The notes under the pieces were generated by a model. The model saw only the letters and a program-made list of their open reading frames with translations, had not been told where the DNA came from and searched no databases. A stretch of 64,000 bases of DNA, taken from Alcanivorax sp. S71-1-4. Lineage in GTDB: Bacteria; Pseudomonadota; Gammaproteobacteria; Pseudomonadales; Alcanivoracaceae. The DNA is taken from assembly GCF_009846755.1 (NCBI RefSeq), contig NZ_AQOR01000003.1, positions 124,001 to 188,000 of the forward strand, given 5' to 3'. Both the position numbers and the translations under genes were made by a program. Below, piece after piece: positions 18,324 to 25,808 of this stretch; the stretch's first letter is position 1; each line of letters opens with the position of its first letter.

Positions 18324-18646
18324 GATGGAACTCTCTGGACGGGCTTGCCGGCAGGGCTTCCTGCCAGTCATTCGTTCTGTGAATGAGAATGCCGAGATTA
18401 TAATCAGGGCGAATTATGTCACTTGCCCCGGCACAGGTCACTTGACCCGTCAGGCCGCGTCAGCCGGTGGAATCCGCCCTCGGGCTTGGCCCCGGAGACG
18501 CCGCCAGAATGCGCTGCAGCCACACCATGATGCTAATCAGTACTGAGGCACGCTCCTGTTTGGGGTGTAGTATCATCGGGTTGGCATGCAGCACAGACTG
18601 CTATCATTATGATATTTAAGTGTTTTTGTCGGGAGGATGGAGTGTG
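18324..18646. promoter_or_regulatory. divergent lysR/amrZ intergenic region with palindromic operator candidate
   Basis: A 323-bp space without genes. The last 60 bp before amrZ are AT-rich. They hold a perfect 13-bp palindrome TATCATTATGATA (18602-18614) and a related half-site TATCAT (18571-18576). The spot is suitable for autoregulation of amrZ or control by the neighbouring LqsS/R system. A GGGAGGATGGAG tract precedes the amrZ start. Confidence 0.4.
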
Positions 18647-18994
18647 ATGGACAACAGAAAGGCATCCGTACAAACAAGACAAGAAGTGGAAAAATTCGTG
18701 GTGCGCCTGCCGAAAGGCATTCGCGGCATGATCTCGGAAATTTCCCGTATCAACCATCGCAGCATGAATTCGGAAATTGTTGCACGACTGGAAGAAAGTC
18801 TGGGCCTGTCGGCGCCGGTAGATGGCGTCAGCGAAGCCCCGCCGGAGCTGTACGCCGTCAATGGCGATCATCCGCGTCCGGACATGCAACTGACCGACGA
18901 ACAGACTGCCGCCCAGCAGGAAGAACGTCTGCTCGAGCGCTTCCGTCGTCTTTCCGGCGACCGTCGTCGCGCATTGCTGGAACTGCTGCGCTGA
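18647..18994 (+). CDS. amrZ: AmrZ/AlgZ-like ribbon-helix-helix regulator
   Basis: A 115-residue Arc-type DNA-binding protein. The segment EKFVVRLPKGIRGMISEI followed by HRSMNSEIVARLEESL is nearly identical in pattern to Pseudomonas AmrZ/AlgZ (beta strand FVVRLP, then helices with the RSMNSEI signature). The C-terminal ERLLERFRRLSGDRRRALLELL matches the AmrZ tetramerisation tail. Compared with AmrZ (about 108 residues) it has a slightly longer acidic linker. The ATG at 18647 follows a GGAG site. In Pseudomonas AmrZ controls alginate, motility and diguanylate cyclase genes; here it sits beside quorum-sensing and GGDEF genes, suggesting a similar job. A terminator follows it. Confidence 0.85.
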   Translation: MDNRKASVQTRQEVEKFVVRLPKGIRGMISEISRINHRSMNSEIVARLEESLGLSAPVDGVSEAPPELYAVNGDHPRPDMQLTDEQTAAQQEERLLERFRRLSGDRRRALLELLR

Positions 18995-19024
18995 TCCAGC
19001 GGGCAACCGCTTCAGTGCTTCACC

Positions 19025-19053
19025 AAGGCTGGCCAACAGGCCAGCCTTTTTAT
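19025..19053 (+). terminator. intrinsic terminator after amrZ
   Basis: A 10-bp perfect stem AAGGCTGGCC / GGCCAGCCTT with loop AACA is followed by a T-tract (TTTTTAT). It separates amrZ from lqsS, so the kinase gene needs read-through or a promoter in the 20 bp that follow. Confidence 0.85.
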
Positions 19054-19073
19054 GTCATGCGTGCCGATACCTG

Positions 19074-20360
19074 ATGATTGTCTCCCGTCTCAACCAGTCG
19101 ATCAGCGAAAGCGCACATTTTTCTCGCCACAATGCGCCCATGGTCGGCGTCCTTGGTCTGGTGAGCTTTCCGCTTTACTACTTCATCTGGCAGTTTGTCT
19201 TCCCGCAGCCGTATGAAAGCGTGTGGCTGCGTATCGGCGGCGTGCTGGTCTGTATCCCGCTGCTGTTCTATCGCCTGTGGCCGGCACGCATGCAGCGCTA
19301 TTTTGCCGGCTACTGGGTCTTTGCCCTGAGCTACGCCCTGCCGTTCTTCTTTACCTACATGCTGTTGCGCAACGACCTGTCGCTGGTCTGGAGCATGAGT
19401 ACCATGGCGGCGCTGTTCATGCTGGTGCTGGCCGTGTACGACTGGCTGCTGGTGATCTGCATTGCCGTACTCGGCTCGTTGCTGGGCTGGATGGCTTTCC
19501 TGCTGACGGCAGACAGCGCCGCTGCCTTTTCCGCCTACATGCAGCAATTGCCGATCTACGCGTTTGTGGTCATAGCCGGCAGCATCTTCAACTACACCGC
19601 GAATATGGTGAAGGAAGAAAAACTCAACGCCCACGCCGCCATTGGCCGCAATATCGCCCACGAGCTGCGTACGCCCCTGTCAGGCATGAAAGGCGCCACC
19701 TCCGGCCTGGTCCAATACCTGCCGCACCTGGTCACAGCACACCGCGCGGCCATGGAAGCCGGCCTGGACGTGCGCCGTATTCGCAGCACACGCCTGGACC
19801 AGCTCAGCGACGCGGCCAACCGTATCCAGGAAGAGATCGACTTTTCCCATACCATCATCGACATGCTGTTGCTCAGTGCCGGGCAGACCACCATCAAGCA
19901 GGACAACTTCCGCAATCACTCGATCAACGACACGATCCGCCGGGCGCTGGAACGGTACCCGTTCAAATCCGAGCGCGAGCGGCATCTGGTACAGTGGCAG
20001 GAAGGCGAGGACTTTGAATATTATGGGTCTGACCTTCTGGTGACGCATGTGCTGTTCAACCTGACCAAGAACGCCCTGCACAGTGTCATCAGCGCCGGCA
20101 AGGGTGTGATCCACATCAGCAGCAGCCGCGGCGTGGACACCAACCGGCTGATTTTCATGGACACCGGGCCGGGCATTCCGCGCGCCCAGGTGAAACATAT
20201 CTTCGACTACTTTTACACGTCGAAAACCGTTGATCAGGGTACCGGGCTCGGGCTGTCATTCTGCCGGCTGGTGATGCAGAGCCTGCACGGCGGCATCCGC
20301 TGCGAGTCCAGGCTCGGCGAATACACACTGTTCGAATTGTCTTTTCCCCGGGGTCGCTAA
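19074..20360 (+). CDS. lqsS: LqsS/CqsS-like membrane sensor histidine kinase
   Basis: A 428-residue kinase. The first 190 residues contain about six hydrophobic segments (VGVLGLVSFPLYYFIWQFVF, LRIGGVLVCIPLLFY, FALSYALPFFFTYML, and others), the layout of the alpha-hydroxyketone sensors CqsS and LqsS. The H-box is IGRNIAHELRTPLSG with His196. The ATPase domain has the N-box (LFNLTKNALHSV), G1 (DTGPGIP) and G2 (GTGLGLSFC). There is no fused receiver, as in LqsS and unlike Vibrio CqsS. The stop is 2 nt from lqsR and the autoinducer synthase converges from the other side, which supports ligand sensing of an LAI-1/CAI-1-type molecule. The start lacks a clear ribosome site. Confidence 0.82.
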   Translation: MIVSRLNQSISESAHFSRHNAPMVGVLGLVSFPLYYFIWQFVFPQPYESVWLRIGGVLVCIPLLFYRLWPARMQRYFAGYWVFALSYALPFFFTYMLLRNDLSLVWSMSTMAALFMLVLAVYDWLLVICIAVLGSLLGWMAFLLTADSAAAFSAYMQQLPIYAFVVIAGSIFNYTANMVKEEKLNAHAAIGRNIAHELRTPLSGMKGATSGLVQYLPHLVTAHRAAMEAGLDVRRIRSTRLDQLSDAANRIQEEIDFSHTIIDMLLLSAGQTTIKQDNFRNHSINDTIRRALERYPFKSERERHLVQWQEGEDFEYYGSDLLVTHVLFNLTKNALHSVISAGKGVIHISSSRGVDTNRLIFMDTGPGIPRAQVKHIFDYFYTSKTVDQGTGLGLSFCRLVMQSLHGGIRCESRLGEYTLFELSFPRGR

Positions 20361-20362
20361 TC

Positions 20363-21373
20363 ATGTTGAAGCCTGTCATTCAGCCCTATTTTCACCCCAC
20401 CACCGTGGTGATGGTGGATGACAACGAACGGTTTCTCGATAATTTCAGCCTGCAGCTGGATGAGAAACTGGCCTGCGTCTTTTATTCCTCGGCGGTGGAA
20501 TGTCTGGCGATGCTCAACGGCCGTGCCAAGCGCACGCCGCTGGACCAGCGCTGCTTCTCCTACTACCAGCAGCCGTCCAATACCGCTTCGAACCGGGTGA
20601 TCCGGCTGGACCTGACTCTGATCGAGCAGGAGATCAGCAACCCGGAGCGCTTCCGCGACATTTCCGTGGTGGTGGTCGACTACGACATGCCGGAGATGAC
20701 CGGCCTGGAGTTCTGCCAGCGCATTCGCAACCACCGCATCAAGAAAATCCTGCTGACCGGCGTGGCGGACGAAAAGATCGCCGTGGAAGCCTTCAATGCC
20801 GGCATCATTGATCACTTCATGATGAAGAGCGATCCGCAGATCACGATGCGCATCAACAAGACCATCAATGACCTGCAGCGGCGTTACTTCTCCGAGATTT
20901 CCTCGCTGATCCAGAGCACGCTGGCACTGGAAGCGCCAGACTTCCTCTACGATGGCGACTTCATCCGCTATTTCTTCGATCTGGTCACCCGGCACCATGT
21001 CGCCGAGTACTACTACGTCGAAGACCCCACCGGTTTTCTGATGGTGAGCGAAACCGGCCAGCTCTGGCGCCTGGTGGTCTACAGCGAAACCGACCTGCAA
21101 CGCACCCTGTTCAACCTGCGCGGCCTGAAGCCGCCGGCGGCTCTGATGAAACGCATTTCGTCCGGCAAGGCGGTGCCGTGGCTGTGGGCATCACCGGACG
21201 AATTCGACGAGGACGAGGATTTCTTCTGGGACGATTACGTCCATGCAGCGACGCGGGTCAGTGGCGAGCAGACCTGGTTCTGTGCGCTGGTGGAAAGCCC
21301 ACCGGCAGACATTGAATACGACAGCGAGACCTCCAGCTACATGGCGTACCTGGAAGAACTCGACAAGCAGTAA
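20363..21373 (+). CDS. lqsR: LqsR-like response regulator
   Basis: A 336-residue response regulator. The acidic pair DD lies at 19-20, but the phospho-acceptor pattern DYDMPEMTG places the Asp at about 106, about 50 residues later than in ordinary receivers. An insertion (about 52-96) sits between the first helix and the beta-3 strand. Legionella LqsR has the same unusual spacing, with its acceptor near 108. The conserved Thr and Lys follow (ILLTGVAD, MMKSD). The C-terminal 190 residues are acidic and carry no known DNA-binding motif (PDEFDEDEDFFWDDYV), again as in LqsR. It is co-transcribed with lqsS and convergent with lqsA. Confidence 0.82.
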   Translation: MLKPVIQPYFHPTTVVMVDDNERFLDNFSLQLDEKLACVFYSSAVECLAMLNGRAKRTPLDQRCFSYYQQPSNTASNRVIRLDLTLIEQEISNPERFRDISVVVVDYDMPEMTGLEFCQRIRNHRIKKILLTGVADEKIAVEAFNAGIIDHFMMKSDPQITMRINKTINDLQRRYFSEISSLIQSTLALEAPDFLYDGDFIRYFFDLVTRHHVAEYYYVEDPTGFLMVSETGQLWRLVVYSETDLQRTLFNLRGLKPPAALMKRISSGKAVPWLWASPDEFDEDEDFFWDDYVHAATRVSGEQTWFCALVESPPADIEYDSETSSYMAYLEELDKQ

Positions 21374-21416
21374 GCCCTTCAGCATAGCTCTGCCGCCCGA
21401 ACTGCGGCGGCCGGAC

Positions 21417-21464
21417 CCAGGGAAAGTGCCCGGAAAAGCCGAGGCTTTTCCAGGCCTTCCCTGG
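21417..21464. terminator. bidirectional hairpin between lqsR and lqsA
   Basis: A long imperfect stem: outer CCAGGGAA (21417-21424) pairs with TTCCCTGG (21457-21464). It encloses a perfect inner hairpin GGAAAAGCC-GA-GGCTTTTCC (21432-21451). It lies between the convergent lqsR and lqsA genes and probably ends transcripts from both sides. There is no long T-tract outside the stem. Confidence 0.55.
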
Positions 21465-21481
21465 CTCAGGCCCGGGGTCTA

Positions 21482-22741
21482 TCAGCCGACAGCACGCTGA
21501 CGTGCGCCCACGTCACGGTGCAGACGCCGGGTCGACGCCCAGTCCCACATACCCACTTCATCACGAATCTCCGCGCACACATCAAGCACATGCCCGACCT
21601 GATTGAGCGTCAGGCCGGCGTTGATGCTCAGGCGAATCATCGAGCGGTTCTTGGCGGTCGCGGGGGCACAGAACACCGAGCCGAACACGTCGCGCTCCTC
21701 CAGCGCCTCGCGCAGTTTCAGGGTCAGGTTCTCCGGCCCGGCTTCCAGCGAGATGATCTGCGACTGGCTGGCCGAGACGTTGTAGCCCAGTTCGGTCAGA
21801 CCGTTGCGCAGGAAATCAGCGTTCATCCGCATTGCCTCACGCCGCCAGCCATCACGAATGATGATATCCAGCGTTTTGTCGAGACCGGCGATTTCATACG
21901 GCAGCAGGCAGGAACTGAAAATCGCGGTTCGCGCGGTGCACCAGAAGTACTCCTCGAAGGTCTTGCTGCAGAGGATAATGCCGGCACGCCCGGAAAACGC
22001 CTTGGCCAGGCTGGCCGTCACAAAATGCACCCGGTCATTCAGACCATATTCGCGCACCATGCCACTGCCAAACGGCCCATGCGTCCCCAGAGAGTGGGAT
22101 TCATCGACGATGATCAGGCAGCCGAATTCGGTGGCCACATCCACCACCCCCTCCAGCTCGCACAGCGCGCCCATGGTGCTGTACACCGAGTCCACGCAGA
22201 CGATGCCCTGGCCGTACGTCTTCAGCTGCCGCCGCAGGTGCTCCAGGTCGTTATGGCGGAATGGCCGCACCTGGGCGCCGGCGCTGATCACCCCTTCCCA
22301 CATGGAAGCGTGGGCGTTCATATCCATGTAGACCGGCACGCCGTCGCTCGCCAGTACCTGGATCAGCCCGACATTGGCGGCGTACCCGGACTGCGCCAGG
22401 ATCGACGATTCATAGCCGGTGTAATCCGCCATGCGCCGCTCGAACCGGCGCTGGTGGTTGTCACCGCGCAGGAACGAACCGGACATCAGCACGCTTTGGG
22501 TATCGCCCAGCAGACAGTCCACCTGCGCCTTCACGATTTCCTCGTGTCCGGCAATGCTCAGATAGTCGTTGCTCAACAACTGGATCGACTGCCGGTCAGG
22601 AATGCGACCCCGGAGGATATGCTTGCCCCCCCACAGCTTCCCCCACCGCTCCAGGAAAAATTCATCCATACGGCGTTTCAGAAAATCCGGCATCTCGGCG
22701 ATTTTCGTCTGTACGGACAGTTCGTTGAGTTTGATATTCAT
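21482..22741 (-). CDS. lqsA: LqsA/CqsA-like alpha-hydroxyketone autoinducer synthase
   Basis: A 419-residue PLP enzyme of the alpha-oxoamine synthase family, which condenses an acyl-CoA with an amino-acid-derived donor. CqsA/LqsA members make the quorum signals CAI-1/LAI-1. Visible features are LLSNDYLSIAGHEEIV, the substrate loop GSFLRGDNHQRRFERRMADYTG, DESHSLGTHGPFGSGM (PLP-stacking His and Asp) and the Schiff-base Lys in TASLAKAFSGRAG. The SLAKAF and FLRGDN patterns, the lack of biotin/haem neighbours and the convergent LqsS/LqsR pair favour CqsA/LqsA over KBL, BioF or HemA. The start has a TCGGAGA site 8 nt upstream. Confidence 0.85.
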   Translation of the reverse strand: MNIKLNELSVQTKIAEMPDFLKRRMDEFFLERWGKLWGGKHILRGRIPDRQSIQLLSNDYLSIAGHEEIVKAQVDCLLGDTQSVLMSGSFLRGDNHQRRFERRMADYTGYESSILAQSGYAANVGLIQVLASDGVPVYMDMNAHASMWEGVISAGAQVRPFRHNDLEHLRRQLKTYGQGIVCVDSVYSTMGALCELEGVVDVATEFGCLIIVDESHSLGTHGPFGSGMVREYGLNDRVHFVTASLAKAFSGRAGIILCSKTFEEYFWCTARTAIFSSCLLPYEIAGLDKTLDIIIRDGWRREAMRMNADFLRNGLTELGYNVSASQSQIISLEAGPENLTLKLREALEERDVFGSVFCAPATAKNRSMIRLSINAGLTLNQVGHVLDVCAEIRDEVGMWDWASTRRLHRDVGARQRAVG

Positions 22742-23311
22742 GCATTTGTCTCCGATTAATACTGATTTGGTTTATCAGCAACACGTCATGGCTTGCTGAT
22801 GGCAGAACGTGACGCGCTATGTTTGTTTTTTCACGCCACGTTTCTAAGATAGAGCAAAGGTGATGGCTCTTTTACATCCGCTGATATCGAACGAATGTGA
22901 GGCAAAGGCTGCAAAAAACAGGTCAGATATCGGCCTGATATCAAGCTGATTGTCTTTTGATACCCAGGGATTTTTTTGTTTTTGAGGATCGCGAGAGAAC
23001 GCCGCAACACGCAGCATAAAAACCACTTTTCGACGATGTTTTTCTGACAGAGAAATTTCTCCGCACAGCAAAACCTGAATGCCATTCAGCGGTCATGTGT
23101 AAACTCTATGACCGTTCACTGCCCCGCCATCGGGCAGGGAGGCCGGAACAGGGCAGCGTCTCTTTCGGCCACCATGATTGCAGAATGCCGTCACAGCCTG
23201 TCGGCCAGCCGCGCCCGGCAACTGGTGGCGGCCTGCCCGCCGGTGGTAATCTATTGAGCCGCAAGGGGTTGTTTGCGCTACCCGGGACCCACCGGGACGT
23301 CAGGGGCAGGG
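22742..23311. promoter_or_regulatory. AT-rich divergent region between lqsA and diguanylate cyclase gene
   Basis: A 570-bp stretch with no convincing gene. The part 22742-23095 is clearly AT-richer than the surroundings. It contains an inverted repeat ATCAGCAA-(11 nt)-TTGCTGAT at 22774-22800, just upstream of lqsA. It also holds GATATC at 22926-22931, the palindrome TGATATCA at 22936-22943 and TTTGATAC at 22956-22963. These share TATCA/TGATA with the palindrome ahead of amrZ. An 84-codon leftward frame (22831-23085) has atypical composition and no ribosome site. Confidence 0.4.
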
Positions 23312-24547
23312 ATGAACAGTCAGCAGGCAGTACAAGAAGACCAGTCATTACCCAATGGACGCGACCTGGCCCTGCCGTGGCACCTGACGTTGCCGGCACG
23401 GCTGGAAAGCGCCTTCCGTGAACAGTTCCGCGACGATGCCGCCCGGCTGATCCCCGCTGCCACCATTCTGATGCTACTGGTGTATCTCGTGGCCTTTGTG
23501 GTCGAGCACCATGTGGCCCCGCAAGCCACCGAGATCAGTTGGCGGCCGCGTCTGCTGGCGGCCATGGCGACAGTCGGGGTGCTGCTGGCAAGCCGCCATG
23601 CCCTGCGCTGGCTGCAACCGGCAGTGGCCGGCATGGCACTGGTGTCGGCCTGCATCCACCTGTACCTGGGGCTCAAGGTCGACCATCCGCTGCAGGATGC
23701 CTACTTCTATGTCCCGTTCCTGGCCATCCTGTTGCTCGGCAGCCTGTTTCGCATTCAGCTCTACTGGGCGTTGCCCACCAGCCTGGCCATCCTCGGTGCG
23801 CTGGCGGCGACCCTGTTTGGCCTCAGCCACCTCAGCTATGCCGAAGCACTGGTGATTACCGCTTTTACTACCTGCGCCACGGTCATGAGCCTGTTCGGCC
23901 AGTATTTCTTTGAGCGTCTGCAAAGGCAGCATTTCCTTTCCGACCGGGTACTGCATCTGCACCGCAGCGAACTGCATGCCGCCAACCGGTCCCTGGAAAG
24001 CCAGGCCACCGAGGATGGCCTGACCGGCGCCGTCAACCGGCGAGGCATGGACGTGCGCCTGAGCAACCTGCTGCACAATATGCAGCACCAGGCGCGCGGC
24101 GCCCCGGACAGCGTTGCCGTGCTGCTGTTCGATATCGACTACTTCAAGCAATACAACGACACCTATGGCCACCAGGCCGGTGATGAATGCCTGAAAGCGG
24201 TCGCCGAGGTGCCCAAGGCCATGGTGCAGCGGGCCACCGACTTCGTCGCCCGCTACGGCGGCGAGGAGTTCGTGATCGTGCTCGGCGGCACCCGGTTGCG
24301 AGACGCGCTGGTGTTTGCCGAACGCATGCGCGCCCGCATCGAACGGCTCGGCATCCCGCACCGCAATTCAAAAAGCAACAGCGTGGTCACCATCAGTATC
24401 GGCGTGGCCTGTACCGCCGAAGGCGTCGACTCCGCAGAGCAACTGATCCACCTGGCCGACGAAGCGCTCTATCAGGCCAAGGGCGCCGGCCGCAACCGTG
24501 TCGCCTGCGTCGATGAAGACGGTTCGGTAAGGGTGCTCTCTCCATGA
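23312..24547 (+). CDS. membrane diguanylate cyclase (active-looking GGEEF)
   Basis: A 411-residue protein from the ATG at 23312, which follows a CAGGGGCAGGG ribosome site. Residues 45-210 contain about six hydrophobic segments (IPAATILMLLVYLVAFVV, LLAAMATVGVLLASRHAL, AILLLGSLFRI and others). The C-terminal GGDEF domain (about 235-405) carries FDIDYFKQYNDTYGHQAGD, the signature RYGGEEF (316-320) and an inhibitory-site R-x-x-D (RATD) five residues before it, so c-di-GMP synthesis with product feedback is expected. The 3' end overlaps the next gene by 4 nt. It lies divergent from lqsA, suggesting that the signal system and c-di-GMP are connected. Confidence 0.9.
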   Translation: MNSQQAVQEDQSLPNGRDLALPWHLTLPARLESAFREQFRDDAARLIPAATILMLLVYLVAFVVEHHVAPQATEISWRPRLLAAMATVGVLLASRHALRWLQPAVAGMALVSACIHLYLGLKVDHPLQDAYFYVPFLAILLLGSLFRIQLYWALPTSLAILGALAATLFGLSHLSYAEALVITAFTTCATVMSLFGQYFFERLQRQHFLSDRVLHLHRSELHAANRSLESQATEDGLTGAVNRRGMDVRLSNLLHNMQHQARGAPDSVAVLLFDIDYFKQYNDTYGHQAGDECLKAVAEVPKAMVQRATDFVARYGGEEFVIVLGGTRLRDALVFAERMRARIERLGIPHRNSKSNSVVTISIGVACTAEGVDSAEQLIHLADEALYQAKGAGRNRVACVDEDGSVRVLSP

Positions 24548-25788
24548 CGACACTGCCCGGGAAGGCCCCTGCGCAGCACCGCCCAGCCCCCGACACGCCG
24601 GTGGCACAACTCGACCGCCTTAACGCCTTGCTGCACCGCCCTCTCTGGCAACTGCGCTTCCCGACCAGCCTGGAACAGGCCTTCTGGCATCGCCAGCACG
24701 CAGCCCAGGTGCTGGCCACCCGGATCGGTGTCCTGGTGGCGATCCCCTTGTATGCCATCACCACGCTGATTGAATGGCGCACAGACCTGGACCTGCTGCG
24801 TATCACCCTGCCGGCGCGGGCGCTGGTGACCGGCGTGTTGCTGCTGGTGGGCCTGCTGCTGAGTTGCACCCTGGCCCGTCGCCATGTGGCACTCATGGTG
24901 CCGCTGGTGGTCCTGCTGATGAACGGGTTGCAACTGTATATCTGCCGTTTCAGCGCGCCGGTTTACCAGACCATGACGCTGCTGTGGATGCTGCTGCCGC
25001 TGACGTTCATGAGCACCGTGTCGCGCGTGCCTTTTCGCTGTGCGCTGACCGTGGCGCTGGGTTCGGCCGGCGGTTTTCTGGTCTGCGCCGTCGGTTTCTC
25101 GGCCCTGCAGGGCATGCAGCTTTACCACACCACGTTTTTCTTTCTCTCGTTCATCCTGATCCTGCTGCTGAGCCATTTCTTCAACGAGCGGTTGCAGCGC
25201 CAGCGTTTCCTGCAGGCCAGCCTGCTGAACCTGCACCGGCGGGGCCTGTATCCGTCCCTGGACCCCGGCCAGCCGGACGTGCTGCAACCGGACCAGGAAC
25301 TTGGCGTGGTCAGCCGCACCGCACTGGATCAGCGGCTGCGCAACCACTTTGCCTATCATCAGCCGCCACGTGTCGCTGTGGTGATCTGCACGCTGGATCA
25401 CTTCGACGCACTGGAGGCCACCTACAGCCAACAGGAAGCGCTGTTCTGCCTGGCCACCGTGGCACGCACCGCGCAACGGATCGTGGCAAGCAGCGGCGAC
25501 TTCGTGGCCCGGCGCGGCGACCGTTCGCTGGCACTGGTGCTGGAAGGAGGCAATGGTTTCGATGCCCTGCACCTGGCCGAGCGGCTGCGCCGGCAGGTGG
25601 AGGCGATGGGCATTCCGCACTTCGGCAGCCCGCACCAGATCGTGACGCTCAGTTGTGGCGTGGCGGCTGCGGAGGGCCTGCGGGAACCCAGTGCGGATTC
25701 ACTGCTGCAGGCCGCCGACCAGGCGCTGTCACACGCGCTGGCAGCCGGCGGCAATCGCAGCGAAGCACACCGGCCGGGGAACCGGTGA
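24544..25788 (+). CDS. membrane protein with degenerate GGDEF domain
   Basis: A 414-residue paralogue of the preceding cyclase: same size, six hydrophobic segments in the first 215 residues and the same juxtamembrane pattern (HFFNERLQRQRFLQASLLNLHRR versus FFERLQRQHFLSDRVLHLHR). The catalytic loop is lost: GGEEF is replaced by GDRSL (325-329), the metal Asp in FDID is replaced in ICTLDHFDALEATY, and the RxxD inhibitory site has become SSGD. It cannot be an ordinary cyclase. It probably acts as a receptor, a regulator or a heterodimer partner of its neighbour. ATGA overlap couples translation. Confidence 0.85.
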   Translation: MTTLPGKAPAQHRPAPDTPVAQLDRLNALLHRPLWQLRFPTSLEQAFWHRQHAAQVLATRIGVLVAIPLYAITTLIEWRTDLDLLRITLPARALVTGVLLLVGLLLSCTLARRHVALMVPLVVLLMNGLQLYICRFSAPVYQTMTLLWMLLPLTFMSTVSRVPFRCALTVALGSAGGFLVCAVGFSALQGMQLYHTTFFFLSFILILLLSHFFNERLQRQRFLQASLLNLHRRGLYPSLDPGQPDVLQPDQELGVVSRTALDQRLRNHFAYHQPPRVAVVICTLDHFDALEATYSQQEALFCLATVARTAQRIVASSGDFVARRGDRSLALVLEGGNGFDALHLAERLRRQVEAMGIPHFGSPHQIVTLSCGVAAAEGLREPSADSLLQAADQALSHALAAGGNRSEAHRPGNR

Positions 25789-25808
25789 ATCCCTCCCCGG
25801 TGGCGCCC

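Noticed and set aside
21518-22759. 413-codon rightward frame opposite the autoinducer synthase
   Set aside because: The leftward frame has full aminotransferase motifs and a good ribosome site; the rightward one does not.
22831-23085. 84-codon leftward frame in the AT-rich gap
   Set aside because: No ribosome site, odd Phe/Cys/Lys-rich composition and overlap with palindromic AT-rich sequence.
23312-24547. CqsS-like sensor role for the GGEEF protein
   Set aside because: It has an intact diguanylate cyclase domain and no histidine kinase core; the neighbouring 19074 gene is the kinase.
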